DNA from: Streptomyces sp. HNM0574
GTDB taxonomy: Bacteria; Actinomycetota; Actinomycetes; Streptomycetales; Streptomycetaceae
Length of the DNA stretch: 64,000 nt
Assembly: GCF_012726235.1 (NCBI RefSeq)
Contig: NZ_JAASAH010000011.1
Span: 149,190 to 213,189, forward strand
Direction of reading: 5' to 3'
Each line of letters starts with the position of its first letter. Within the stretch, counting starts at the first letter, position 1. The notes below the pieces were generated by a model. That model was not told the origin of the DNA, did no database searches, and saw only the letters and a list, made by a program, of their open reading frames with translations. Both the position numbers and the translations under genes were made by a program. Shown here piece by piece: positions 8,156 to 16,116 of this stretch.

Positions 8156-9667
8156 GTGGCGCACGCGTCCACGGACTCCGGCGGTGACGCGGTTCCACGG
8201 GGAGCCACGATGATGATCGCCGTGCTGGTCATGTCGGCCTTCGTCATGATCCTCAACGAGACGATCCTGAGCGTCGCGCTGCGCGACCTCACCGTCGACC
8301 TCGGCGTCTCGACCACCACCGTCCAGTGGCTGACCAGTGGCTTCCTGCTGACGATGGCCGTGGTCATCCCGACGACCGGATTCCTGCTGGAGCGCTTCAC
8401 CCCGCGCCAGATCTTCCTCGCCTCGCTGACCCTGTTCAGCGCGGGCACCCTGCTCAGCGCCCTCGCGCCCGGATTCGCCGTGCTGCTCGTCGGCCGGGTG
8501 ATCCAGGCCTGCGGCACCGCGGTGATGCTGCCGCTGCTGATGACGTCCGTGATGCGGATGATTCCGCCGGCCAAGCGCGGCGCGACGATGGGCACGATCA
8601 CCATCGTGATCGCCGTCGCGCCCGCGCTCGGGCCGACGATCGGCGGGGCCGTGCTGTCCTCGCTGGGCTGGCGCTGGATGTTCTGGCTGGTGCTGCCGCT
8701 GTCACTGCTCGCCCTGGTCATCGGCAGCGCCCGGATGCGGCTGGGCAGCGAGACCCGCGCCGTCCCGCTGGACGTGCTCTCGGTGATCCTGTCCGCCGTC
8801 GGTTTCGGTGGCGTCCTGTACGGCCTCTCCTCCATCGGTGAGTCCGGCGGGGGCGGCCACCCGGTGCCGCCGTGGGCCCCGATCGCGGTGGGTCTCCTCG
8901 CGCTCGGCGTGTTCGTGGCCCGTCAGCTGCGGCTCCAGCGGCAGGACCGGGCGCTGCTCGACCTGCGTCCGCTGACGCACCGGCCGTTCGTGGTCGCCCT
9001 GGTGCTGACCGCGCTGCTGTTCATGTGCCTGCTCGCGGTCGCGGGCATCCTGCTGCCGCTGTACCTGCAGACGGTGCTGGAGACGAGCACGTTCGTCAGC
9101 GGGCTGGCGGTGCTGCCCGGCGGTCTGGTGCTCGGTCTGCTGGGACGTCCGGTGGGCCGGCTGTTCGACCGGGTGGGCGCGCGTCCGCTGGTGGTGCCCG
9201 GTGCGCTGGCCATGGCGGTGGCGCTGTGGCTGTTCGCCACGCTGCTCGGGCCGGAGTCCTCGGTGGCCACCGTGGTCGGTATCCACATGCTGCTGATGGC
9301 CGGGTTCGGTCTGATGATGACGCCGCTGATGACGGAGTCGCTGGGCTCGCTGCCCGACCACCTCTACTCGCACGGCAGCGCGATCCTCTCGACGCTCCAG
9401 CAGGTCGCGGGTGCCTTCGGTACCGCCGTGTTCGTCACGGTGGCCTCGATGGGTGCCGCGCAGTCCTCCGGGGCGCCGGACGCGGAGGGGCTGCACACGG
9501 CCTTCCTGGTCGCGGGCGGACTCGGCGTGCTCGCCTTCCTCGCCTCGCTCTTCGTCCGCAGGCGCCCGCAGGCCGCGGCGGAGCCGGAGGCCCGGGCGGC
9601 GGACGCCGGGGAGCCGGCCGTGCCGGCCGGGGCCGCGAAGGAGAAGGCCGGGGAGGTCGCCTCGTAG
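8156..9667 (+). CDS. DHA2-type MFS drug efflux transporter
   Basis: A multidrug:proton antiporter of the EmrB/QacA (DHA2) branch. TM1 ends in the family-typical FVMILNETILSVALRDL; TM2-4 include VQWLTSGFLLTMAVVIPTTG and VGRVIQACGTAVMLPLL; TM5 carries motif C-like VAPALGPTIGGAVL. About 14 hydrophobic segments are present, with an Ala/Glu-rich hydrophilic C-terminus. GTG 8156 gives a short polar N-tail as in relatives but has no ribosome binding site; ATG 8210, preceded by GGGGAG, is the better-supported alternative (485 residues). The MarR gene upstream probably controls it. A very strong terminator follows. Confidence 0.9.
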   Translation: MAHASTDSGGDAVPRGATMMIAVLVMSAFVMILNETILSVALRDLTVDLGVSTTTVQWLTSGFLLTMAVVIPTTGFLLERFTPRQIFLASLTLFSAGTLLSALAPGFAVLLVGRVIQACGTAVMLPLLMTSVMRMIPPAKRGATMGTITIVIAVAPALGPTIGGAVLSSLGWRWMFWLVLPLSLLALVIGSARMRLGSETRAVPLDVLSVILSAVGFGGVLYGLSSIGESGGGGHPVPPWAPIAVGLLALGVFVARQLRLQRQDRALLDLRPLTHRPFVVALVLTALLFMCLLAVAGILLPLYLQTVLETSTFVSGLAVLPGGLVLGLLGRPVGRLFDRVGARPLVVPGALAMAVALWLFATLLGPESSVATVVGIHMLLMAGFGLMMTPLMTESLGSLPDHLYSHGSAILSTLQQVAGAFGTAVFVTVASMGAAQSSGAPDAEGLHTAFLVAGGLGVLAFLASLFVRRRPQAAAEPEARAADAGEPAVPAGAAKEKAGEVAS

Positions 9668-9721
9668 CGCACTCCCCCGGGTCGTTTCCGGGACGGCTGT
9701 CCCGGCGGGACGGTACGGCGG

Positions 9722-9766
9722 AACGGGCCCCAGCACCCAGGCACAGCCCGGGTGTTGGGGCCCGTT
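9722..9766. terminator. Strong hairpin terminator
   Basis: 17-bp stem (AACGGGCCCCAGCACCC against GGGTGTTGGGGCCCGTT, one G-U wobble in RNA) with an 11-base loop, 54 bases after the MFS stop. One of the longest stems in the window and a confident transcription end. Confidence 0.85.
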
Positions 9767-9899
9767 GTGCTGGTCGGGTCGCGGGGTGCGGGCCCGAGTG
9801 GTAGCCGGGTGCGGAAAGCGAGACTCTGGAGGGGCACGGCCGGGCGGTGCCGGTCCGTGACCTCGGGCCCGTGCGTCCGGCCCGGAAGAGGCGATCGAC

Positions 9900-10205
9900 A
9901 TGCGTATGTTGTTGAAGGTGCAGCTGGACACGCAGGTGTCCAACGAGGCGATCTCGCGCGGCACGATGCAGCAGGTGATCGAGTCGGCACTGGACGAACT
10001 CCAGCCCGAAGCGGCCTACTTCACCACCGAGGACGGCTGTCGTACCGCGTACCTGTTCATCGATCTGGCCGACCCCTCCGAGATGCCGCGGACCGGGGAG
10101 CCGTTCTTCCTGAAGCTCGGTGCGAAGGTCCACTACTCACCCGTGATGAACCGCGAGGACCTCGGCAAGGGGCTGGCCGCGCTGGGCCGCGCGAACTCCG
10201 GCTGA
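9900..10205 (+). CDS. Conserved hypothetical protein, small alpha/beta fold
   Basis: 101 residues, no signal or membrane segment. The pattern MRMLLKVQLDTQVSNEAI ... QVIESALDELQPEAAYFTTEDGCRTAYLFIDLADPSEMP ... FFLKLGAKVHYSPVMNREDL alternates predicted strands and helices as in ferredoxin-like dimeric barrels, and the alternation of a leading strand, a helix and two further strands makes a real protein likely. I do not recognise a function. ATG 9900 has GGAAGAGG upstream. It stands alone between the MFS terminator and the CBS-domain gene, which starts 213 bases later with its own ribosome binding site. Confidence 0.8.
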   Translation: MRMLLKVQLDTQVSNEAISRGTMQQVIESALDELQPEAAYFTTEDGCRTAYLFIDLADPSEMPRTGEPFFLKLGAKVHYSPVMNREDLGKGLAALGRANSG

Positions 10206-10418
10206 GGCCGCCCGTCCCGGCACTCCCTCCCCCACCCCGTACCGGGCCGTCCCGCAAGCCGGGCGCCGGGGGTCACTCGTTCGGCGGACAGCGATCGCCC
10301 GCCGGAGCCCGGCCGCGCACGATGCAACCGTCCGGTGCCACAAGGCCGGCGTACGGGAGAGCGCGCACGGTGCGCCGGACACCGCGACCGCCGACGGAGC
10401 CGAGCGAAGGGACACGTC

Positions 10419-10844
10419 ATGGCCACAGCTGCCGACATCATGAACCGGGGCCCGCAGTGGATTCCCGCCCACGAAACCCTCGACCGGGCCGCGCAGATGA
10501 TGCGTGAACACGGCGTGGGCGCCCTGCCCGTGGGCGAATCGGGCGAGCCGCACGCGCGCATGTGCGGCATCATCACCGACCGCGACATCGTCACCGAGTG
10601 CGTCGCGGCCGGGCACGACCCCTCGCACGTCACCGCGGGCGACCTGTGCACGGGCACTCCGCGCTGGGTCAGCGCGGAGGCCAGCGTCGACGACGTGGTG
10701 CGGGAGATGGAGGCGAACCAGATCCGCCGAATGCCGGTCATCAGCGGGGACAAGGACCTCGTCGGCATGATCAGCGAGGCCGACCTGGCCCATCACCTCA
10801 GCGACGCCCAGCTCGCCCACTTCGTGGAGCGCGTCTACGCCTGA
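10419..10844 (+). CDS. CBS-domain pair protein
   Basis: 141 residues made almost entirely of two CBS domains: the first from MATAADIMNRGPQWIPAHETL to GIITDRDIVTECVAAG, the second from VTAGDLCTGTPRWVSAEASV to DLVGMISEADLAHHLS. Each has the typical beta-hairpin plus (G)I(I/S)(T/E)xxD ending. Such stand-alone CBS pairs (Bateman modules) bind adenine nucleotides and act as energy or stress sensors by docking onto other proteins; the partner is unknown. In Streptomyces several are induced in stationary phase or under osmotic stress. ATG 10419 has GAAGGGA upstream. Confidence 0.92.
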   Translation: MATAADIMNRGPQWIPAHETLDRAAQMMREHGVGALPVGESGEPHARMCGIITDRDIVTECVAAGHDPSHVTAGDLCTGTPRWVSAEASVDDVVREMEANQIRRMPVISGDKDLVGMISEADLAHHLSDAQLAHFVERVYA

Positions 10845-10852
10845 CCACCCGC

Positions 10853-10898
10853 CCGCCCTCCGTCCCGCGTCCCGTACCCCGGCGCGGGCGGAGGGCGG
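10853..10898. terminator. Bidirectional hairpin terminator
   Basis: CCGCCCTCCG(T)CCCGCG pairs with CGCGGGCGGAGGGCGG (16 bp, one bulged T) between the converging CBS-domain gene and the SDR gene. Confidence 0.7.
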
Positions 10899-10946
10899 CG
10901 AGGGTTCCGACTGCCGTTCCCCGCAGGGCAGTCCGGGTGCCCAGGC

Positions 10947-11735
10947 TCAGGCGTTGAAGCCGCCGTCGACGGCGACGGAAGCGCCGGTGATCCAGCGCCC
11001 GCCCGGGCCCGCGAGGTGGGCCACCGTGTCCGCGATCTCGTCCGGGAGCCCGTAGCGGCCCAGCGCCGTACCGGTCCGCTGCGCCTCGGCGCCCTCCCCG
11101 TCCGCCGGGTTGAGCGCGGTGTCGACCGGTCCCGGCGCGACGGTGTTGACGGTGATCCCGCGCGGGCCGAGCTCCCGCGCGAGCGCCCTGGTCATGCCGC
11201 CGCAGGCGGACTTGCTCATCGCGTACAGGCTCATGCCGGGGAAGACGACCCGGTCGGCCACGCAGCTCCCGATGGTCACGATCCGGCCGCCCTCGCCGAG
11301 GTGCGGCGCCGCCGCCTGCGCCGCCAGGTAGGGCGCGCGGACGTTGACCGCCAGCACGTGGTCCAGGTCGGCCGTGGTGACGGTCTCCAGCGGGCCCGCG
11401 TGCCCGACGCCCGCGTTGTTGACCAGGATGTCCAGCCCGCCGAACGCGCGGACGGCCGCCGCGACCGCCTCCCGCACCTCCTCGGCCCGGGTGCCGTCGG
11501 CCCGCAGGGCCAGCCCCCGTACGCCGGACTCGCCGACGGCGGCGGCCACTTCGGCCGCGCGCCGCTCGCTGTGCTCGTAGGTGACGGCGACGTCCGCGCC
11601 GTCGGCGGCCAGCCGCAGTGCGACCGCGGCCCCGATCCCGCGGCTGCCCCCGGTGACCAGCGCCGCCTTCCCGGCCAGCGGCCGGATGCGGAGGCCGGGG
11701 GAAGGGTGCGCCGCTGCTCTCGTGTCCGTGTTCAT
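10947..11735 (-). CDS. SDR-family NAD(P)-dependent oxidoreductase
   Basis: A 262-residue short-chain dehydrogenase/reductase. The Rossmann glycine motif is TGGSRGIGAAV, followed by LVNNAGVG, the catalytic Ser in IGSCVADRV, the YxxxK pair in LYAMSKSA, and the C-terminal WITGASVAVDGGFNA typical of the 3-oxoacyl-ACP-reductase-like (FabG-type) branch. An Arg in the helix after the glycine motif region and the HSERR segment after strand 2 suggest NADPH preference. ATG 11735 gives a short N-tail before the Rossmann fold; the open frame continues upstream without a credible start. Divergent from the SLATT gene. Confidence 0.9.
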   Translation of the reverse strand: MNTDTRAAAHPSPGLRIRPLAGKAALVTGGSRGIGAAVALRLAADGADVAVTYEHSERRAAEVAAAVGESGVRGLALRADGTRAEEVREAVAAAVRAFGGLDILVNNAGVGHAGPLETVTTADLDHVLAVNVRAPYLAAQAAAPHLGEGGRIVTIGSCVADRVVFPGMSLYAMSKSACGGMTRALARELGPRGITVNTVAPGPVDTALNPADGEGAEAQRTGTALGRYGLPDEIADTVAHLAGPGGRWITGASVAVDGGFNA

Positions 11736-11903
11736 GCTCCGATCCTCGTCCCGCGGGCGCCGCATCTCCGGCGGGAATCGGACCTGGCGCCCGGGCCGCC
11801 CGCGCGTGCTCAACTCGCTTGCCGGGGCCGGGTGTTCGGGACGGGCCCGCGTCAGGTATCAACAGGGGGACCCATCCGCGTCAGCAGGTTCGACAGGAGC
11901 ACC

Positions 11904-12788
11904 GTGGCCGACGACCCGATCCGCGAGACCGACCTCCCCGCGCTCTTCATCGCGGCCGACCGGAACTCCGCCGCCGGGCAGCGGCGCACCCTGCGGGCCA
12001 CCCGGCTGCGGCTGCTCCTGCTGGCCCTGGCCGCCGTGTCCGGCGCGGTGTCCTGGCAGGCGGGACGGCTGGACGTGGCGGGCTTCATCGGCGCGGCGGC
12101 GCTGGCCACCGCGCTGGTGGTGGAGGTCTACCTGCTCACCAGCCGTCCCGAGCGGCAGTGGTACGACGGGCGCGCGGTGGCCGAGTCGGTCAAGTCCCTG
12201 TCCTGGCGCTACCTCGTGGGCGGCGCCCCGCTGCCGCTGTCCACCCCGGCCGGGGAGCTGGACGAGGCGCTGCTGCGGCGGTTCCAGGCGCTGCTGCGGG
12301 ACATGAGCGGGGTGTACCTGGTGCCCGCGCCCGAGGACGGCGAGCAGATCACCGAGGCGATGCGGCGGTGCCGGGCGCTGCCGCTGTCCGAGCGGCAGCG
12401 GCTGTACCGCAGCCGCCGCATCGCGGACCAGCGCACCTGGTACGCCACGAAGGCCGCCTGGAACGAGCGCCGCGCGACCCTCTGGTCACTGACCCTGGCG
12501 GCCGCCGAGGCCGCGGGCATCACCGGCGGCATCCTCAAGGCGGCCGGGATCGTGGACGTCGACGTGCTGGGGATCTGCGGCGCCGTGGTGGCGGCGGGCG
12601 CGGCGTGGACGCAGACCAAGCAGCACGGCAACCTCGCCCGCGCGTACGCGGTGGCCGCGATGGAGCTGGCGGACATCGACGCCCGGGCCGGAGGGCCCTT
12701 CGACGAGGAGAGCTGGGCCCGGTTCGTCGACGGCGCCGAGGAGGCCATCTCCCGCGAACACCGCCTCTGGCGCGCGACCCACGCCTGA
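11904..12788 (+). CDS. SLATT-domain (DUF4231) two-helix membrane protein
   Basis: 294 residues with two membrane-embedded halves. The first half has a hydrophobic hairpin (LLLLALAAVSGAVSWQAGRL and FIGAAALATALVVEVYLL) followed by RQWYDGRAVAESVKSLSWRYLVGGAP, which matches SLATT/DUF4231 domains. The second half repeats the layout (RTWYATKAAWNERRATLW, then two hydrophobic helices from WSLTLAAAEAAGITGGIL, and an amphipathic tail WTQTKQHGNLARAYAVAAMEL). SLATT domains are predicted effector pores in some nucleotide-signalled conflict systems, but many Streptomyces carry stand-alone copies. No cyclase, TIR or nuclease gene is adjacent. GTG 11904 has AGGAGC four bases upstream. Confidence 0.85.
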   Translation: MADDPIRETDLPALFIAADRNSAAGQRRTLRATRLRLLLLALAAVSGAVSWQAGRLDVAGFIGAAALATALVVEVYLLTSRPERQWYDGRAVAESVKSLSWRYLVGGAPLPLSTPAGELDEALLRRFQALLRDMSGVYLVPAPEDGEQITEAMRRCRALPLSERQRLYRSRRIADQRTWYATKAAWNERRATLWSLTLAAAEAAGITGGILKAAGIVDVDVLGICGAVVAAGAAWTQTKQHGNLARAYAVAAMELADIDARAGGPFDEESWARFVDGAEEAISREHRLWRATHA

Positions 12789-12805
12789 CGGCCGCGCCGG
12801 GCCCG

Positions 12806-13162
12806 TCACCAGGGGTCGTAGACCTGGACCAGGTACGTGTAGCGCACGGCGGCGAGGAGCAGCAGGACGGCCGGGGGCAGGAACCAGCGGCGGCGGAGCC
12901 AGCCGAGCGCCACGGGCAGGATCGTGAGCAGCAGCGTCGGCACGGCGAAACCGATCGCGAAGAGGGCACCGAGTCCGGCACCGTCCAGCGCCTCCCGGTC
13001 GTGCCCGTCCTCGGGCAGGGTGCCGTAGGCGAGGGCGAGCCAGCCCGCGGTGACCAGGCCGAGCGCCCCGAGCACGAGCCCGCTGAGCACGGTCGCGACG
13101 GTCCGCGCCCGTCCCCCGCGGGGCTCGCGGCGGTCCTGGTGCGCGGGTGCGGGCGCGGTCAT
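12806..13162 (-). CDS. Small membrane protein, last gene of a WXG100-like operon
   Basis: 118 residues with three predicted membrane segments (VATVLSGLVLGALGLVTAGW, LGALFAIGFAVPTLLLTILP and PAVLLLLAAVRYTYLVQV) and a polar N-tail. No known family is recognised. Its ATG overlaps the stop of the WXG100/lysozyme-like gene (ATGA), so it is co-translated with it. In polymorphic-toxin loci a small membrane protein in this position is often the immunity protein for a wall-active effector; here that is an inference from order only, and a role as a membrane partner of secretion is equally possible. Confidence 0.75.
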   Translation of the reverse strand: MTAPAPAHQDRREPRGGRARTVATVLSGLVLGALGLVTAGWLALAYGTLPEDGHDREALDGAGLGALFAIGFAVPTLLLTILPVALGWLRRRWFLPPAVLLLLAAVRYTYLVQVYDPW

Positions 13163-14526
13163 CCGAGTGCCTTCCTGACGTCCTCGCGGTTGCCGGCGAA
13201 GCGGTCGGCGTAGCCCTGGGCGTCGCCGCCCTCCCAGTAGGGGCCGCCGTTGTAGCGGGCGGCCAGTTCGCGGTGCTGCCCGGGCGTCATGTCCTCGGCG
13301 GGGACGTCGGCGAAGGAGCTCTGCGCCTTGAGGTCGGCCAGGTACTTCGCGGAGATCAGCATGTTCTGGCTCGGGTCCTTCAACGCGCCCTTCAGCTCGT
13401 CGCGTTGGCCCTCGGTGAGGTTGTCCGGGTCGTACCCCAGCACCTCGGCGGCCCGGCGCACCTGCACGGCCATCGGCCCGTACGAGGTATTGTCCCGGTC
13501 GCCGGCGAGCGGGCCGGGGAGGCCCTCCGGGGAGACGGGACTCCAGTCGGAGGCGGCGGCCTCGCGCACCCAGCCGGTCAGGTCGTCGGCGACGTACGGT
13601 TTGCCGCCGACCTCGATCCAGGCGATCCCGGCCAGCGTCTCGGGCGGCAGCCCGTAGGCCCGCGCGGCCTGGCCGATGGCCTCCTTGTTGGCCGCGACCC
13701 ACTCGTCCTTGCTGCCGAACCGGTCGGTGAGCCACATGCTGTCGACCTCCGGCATGTTCCTGCGGTGGTCCCGCAGGTCCCGCAGGAGGGGTGACTCCGC
13801 GCCGTCGCCGAAGCCCGGCAGGCTCCCCTTCTCCCCGCTGCCGCCGGGCAGCCGGGTCAGCGGGTCGCCGGCGGCCTCGGTCTTCTCGCGGGAGAGGGGC
13901 TCGACCCGGTCCAGCAGCGCGGCCGCGTCCCGGTTGCCGGCGCGGAAGTCCGGGATGAGGTTCCTGGCGCGCTCCAGGGCGGCCACGCAGTCGGCGCGCG
14001 GGCCGCGTTCGGCGCGGAGCGCCGCGGTGAACGCCTCGTCGGCCTGCGCGTGGTAGCGGTCGGCCTCCGCCTCGATCGCCTCGGCGTCGACGCCCAGTTC
14101 GGCGAACCAGTCGAGCACGCCCGTGGTGGCCCGCATGTCCTCCCAGCGGCGCATCGGCTCGGCCTCCTGCGCGGTGGGGGTGATCGGGGTGCCCTCGCGG
14201 GCGATCACCTTCTCCAGCAGGTCCTGCGCGTCGCCGCCCTGCCGGAGTCTGGACTTGGCCTCCTCGACGGCGTCGGCGTACGCCAACAGCGCCTTCCAGG
14301 CGGCCTCGTAGCCGTCGACGAGGCCGTCCAGCAGGCCCCGCACGTCCTTCAGCCGGTCCTCGTAGGAGGCGCGGGCGGTGCTCGTCCACTCGACGTCCCG
14401 GGCCTTGCGCACGGACGGCCCGACGGAGTCGAACAGGTCGCGCAGGCGCTTGTACTCGGCGGCGTTGCGCTCGATCAGCGCCGGGTCGCAGTCCTCCAGG
14501 AACGCGACGTCCTCGTAGTAGGTCAT
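13159..14526 (-). CDS. WXG100-like protein with C-terminal lysozyme-like domain
   Basis: 455 residues. Residues about 1-110 form a helical hairpin with a W47-T-S turn (DVEWTSTARASYEDRL) like ESX/WXG100 proteins; residues 110-260 are further charged helices and a linker. The C-terminal part has lysozyme/transglycosylase features: a candidate catalytic Glu (about E305) in LAGIAWIEVGGKPY, a SYGPMAVQV segment in the place of the usual GLMQ motif, DPSQNMLISAKYLADL and ARYNGGPYW (usual AYNAGP). This suggests a peptidoglycan-acting protein exported by a type VII-like route, since no signal peptide is present. It overlaps the downstream membrane-protein gene and follows a WXG100-like gene by 17 bases. 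Confidence 0.75.
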   Translation of the reverse strand: MTYYEDVAFLEDCDPALIERNAAEYKRLRDLFDSVGPSVRKARDVEWTSTARASYEDRLKDVRGLLDGLVDGYEAAWKALLAYADAVEEAKSRLRQGGDAQDLLEKVIAREGTPITPTAQEAEPMRRWEDMRATTGVLDWFAELGVDAEAIEAEADRYHAQADEAFTAALRAERGPRADCVAALERARNLIPDFRAGNRDAAALLDRVEPLSREKTEAAGDPLTRLPGGSGEKGSLPGFGDGAESPLLRDLRDHRRNMPEVDSMWLTDRFGSKDEWVAANKEAIGQAARAYGLPPETLAGIAWIEVGGKPYVADDLTGWVREAAASDWSPVSPEGLPGPLAGDRDNTSYGPMAVQVRRAAEVLGYDPDNLTEGQRDELKGALKDPSQNMLISAKYLADLKAQSSFADVPAEDMTPGQHRELAARYNGGPYWEGGDAQGYADRFAGNREDVRKALG

Positions 14527-14543
14527 GTCCGTCCGCCTCCCGC

Positions 14544-14876
14544 TCAGTTGCCGCGGGGTGCGACGTACGTGGAGGCGTCGACGAAGTCCTTGAGCGCCTT
14601 CGCGGTGCCGTGCTCCACGGTGGTGTAGTTCTCGCCGGTGGACTTGAGCAGCGTGGACAGCGCGGTCAGCAGGGCCGCGCAGTCCCGGCCCTGGTCGTCG
14701 GCGAAGCGGGCGAAGTCCAGTACGGCGGCGGAGACGTCCGGGTGCGAGCGCGGCTCCCGGGCCATGGTGCCGGTGTCCCCGTCCAGCCTGCCCTCTTCGA
14801 GCAGGCCGGCGATCTCCAGCAGCAGGTGCGCGCTGCCGTCGATCGACTCCGGCACAGCGCTGAAGCCGTCCCCCAT
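14544..14876 (-). CDS. WXG100/ESX-like small helical protein
   Basis: 110 residues predicted to be mainly two long helices (IDGSAHLLLEIAGLLEEGRL and HPDVSAAVLDFARFADDQGR to LLTALSTLLKSTGENYTTVE), the layout of ESX-type and LXG-associated small proteins that pair with larger helical partners. A strict WxG is not visible. It is the first gene of the three-gene operon and has a strong ribosome binding site (GGGGGAG, 7 bases before ATG 14876). It is the likely secretion partner of the lysozyme-like protein encoded 17 bases downstream. Confidence in the family is moderate, in the gene high. Confidence 0.75.
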   Translation of the reverse strand: MGDGFSAVPESIDGSAHLLLEIAGLLEEGRLDGDTGTMAREPRSHPDVSAAVLDFARFADDQGRDCAALLTALSTLLKSTGENYTTVEHGTAKALKDFVDASTYVAPRGN

Positions 14877-15104
14877 GCGTCAACTCCCCCTTGTCGGCCC
14901 CGGTGGCCCCGTGAGCATAGGCAATGCCGTTCGCTCCCCGCCAGCCGGGCACCCGCCCCGGCCTGCACGTCAACCGCCGGGCTGCGGCGGGGTGTCGGGC
15001 GCCGGCGGACGGTGTTTCGGGCTGGGCTGAAACATCTTCTCGCCGGGGGCCGCCGGGCCGGACTCTGGGTCGTGACGGGTTCGTCGACAGGAGAAGGAGA
15101 CACC

Positions 15105-15503
15105 GTGAAGAAGATGCGTATGGGGATCGTGGGCGTCGCGGCGCTGGGCACTCTCGCGTTCGCCGCCCCGGCGGGCGCCACCCAGACGGCACCGGCGGAC
15201 ACCCGGGCCCCGGCGGCGAGCAGCCAGGCCGAGCAGGGCACGACGAGCGTGGCGGGCTGCTCCCGCACCAGGATCATCCACGACTCCAACGCGGTCCTCC
15301 GCTACCAGGAGTGCTGGAACCGCGGACACCGCAAGGTCCGGGGGGTGCTCGACGACCGGCGGAACAACGGCCGGTGCGCCTGGGCCAAGGTGCGGTTCGT
15401 GCCGCACGGCCCGGTGAAGACGTACAAGGACTGCGGCGGCCACCCGACCAGGTTCGACACCGGCTGGCACCGGGCCCGGGACGCCAGGGTCACCCTGAGC
15501 TGA
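15105..15503 (+). CDS. Small secreted Cys-containing protein
   Basis: 132 residues with a clear signal peptide (KKMRMGIVGVAALGTLAFAAPAGA) and a mature part of about 105 residues containing four Cys (AGCSRTR, QECWNR, GRCAWAK, KDCGG), which could form two disulfides after export. No enzymatic motif is recognised; small disulfide-bonded exported proteins of this size are common in Streptomyces. GTG 15105 is preceded by AGGAGAAGGAGA. The gene is divergent from the WXG100-like operon (228 bases between starts) and is followed by a perfect 12-bp terminator hairpin. Confidence 0.85.
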   Translation: MKKMRMGIVGVAALGTLAFAAPAGATQTAPADTRAPAASSQAEQGTTSVAGCSRTRIIHDSNAVLRYQECWNRGHRKVRGVLDDRRNNGRCAWAKVRFVPHGPVKTYKDCGGHPTRFDTGWHRARDARVTLS

Positions 15504-15524
15504 CCCCTCCGCCCGACCCCGCAC

Positions 15525-15561
15525 GCGACGGCGCCGCGTCCACCCGGACCGGCGCCGTCGC
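15525..15561. terminator. Hairpin terminator between convergent genes
   Basis: Perfect 12-bp inverted repeat GCGACGGCGCCG / CGGCGCCGTCGC with a 13-base loop, 22 bases after the secreted-protein stop and before the convergent regulator stop. Confidence 0.8.
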
Positions 15562-15579
15562 CGTCGTGGTCACCCGCCG

Positions 15580-15801
15580 TCACCGCCCGCAGTACGGGCA
15601 GCGGGCCCCGCCGCCTCGGCGGCCCCGGGTCTCGACGACGACGCCCCGCTCGCGCAGGCGCCGCAGCTGGTAACTCACCGTGGACGCGGAGGCGAGTCCG
15701 GCCGCCGCCGCCAGCTCCCGCAGCGAGGGCGCCTCCCCGTGCTCCGCGACCCACTCCCGCGCACAGCGCACGATCCGGGCCTGCCGCTCGGTGAGACTCA
15801 C
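15580..15801 (-). CDS. Small LexA-N-like winged-helix DNA-binding protein
   Basis: 73 residues. SLTERQARIVRCAREWVAEH then APSLRELAAAAGLASASTVSYQLRRLRERGVV is the winged helix-turn-helix found at the N-terminus of LexA; the LexA protease domain is absent. The basic tail RGRRGGG is followed by RCPYCGR, half of a zinc-ribbon knuckle that would need a second Cys pair, perhaps from a dimer partner. GTG 15801 overlaps the stop of the upstream gene (GTGA) with GGGGGAG just before it; ATG 15816 is an alternative. Likely a local repressor, target unknown. Confidence 0.75.
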   Translation of the reverse strand: MSLTERQARIVRCAREWVAEHGEAPSLRELAAAAGLASASTVSYQLRRLRERGVVVETRGRRGGGARCPYCGR

Positions 15802-16037
15802 CGCTCCCCCGCGCACGCACGCCGGGCCAGTTCCTTGAGCTCCATCCGGGCCGCGGGCGTGGCCCCGGCCGTCCGCCAGTAGGGGTGCCCGGCGATACGG
15901 ACCGACAGCTCCCGCAGCCGGCGCCGTCCCTGCGTCGTGCCCGCCGCGGGGTCACCGCTCGCGAGCTGCCAGTACGTCGCGTACCAGGCGATCTGTGCCT
16001 CCACGAGATCCGGGGGAAAGGGCTGCCGTTCCATCAT
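15798..16037 (-). CDS. Small hypothetical protein coupled to the winged-helix gene
   Basis: About 79 residues from ATG 16037 (a second ATG follows at 16034): FPPDLVEAQIAWYATYWQLASG, GRRRLRELSVRIAGHPYW, MELKELARRA. This looks like a compact helical protein of the kind that often precedes small LexA-like regulators in actinomycetes. Its stop overlaps the GTG of the regulator, so they are co-translated. The longer open frame up to 16109 would read through the promoter described next. Function unknown. Confidence 0.65.
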   Translation of the reverse strand: MMERQPFPPDLVEAQIAWYATYWQLASGDPAAGTTQGRRRLRELSVRIAGHPYWRTAGATPAARMELKELARRACAGER

Positions 16038-16043
16038 GCTCCG

Positions 16044-16073
16044 ATTAGAGCGCATGTTCGATTTTCGAGGCAA
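16044..16073 (-). promoter_or_regulatory. Candidate vegetative promoter
   Basis: Read on the minus strand: TTGCCT (16073-16068), an 18-base AT-richer spacer, then TCTAAT (16049-16044), directly upstream of the start at 16037. The spacer holds TCGAAC, a half-site of actinobacterial SOS boxes, but the other half is poor. Confidence 0.45.
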
Positions 16074-16116
16074 TCGGACACCCCGGGGCCGCGCCCGCTC
16101 CCCCGTCACCCCTCGC

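Noticed and set aside
16050..16065. LexA/SOS box upstream of the small coupled gene
   Set aside because: Only TCGAAC matches; the second half GCTCTA is a poor fit to GTTCGA, so it is kept only as a note with the promoter.
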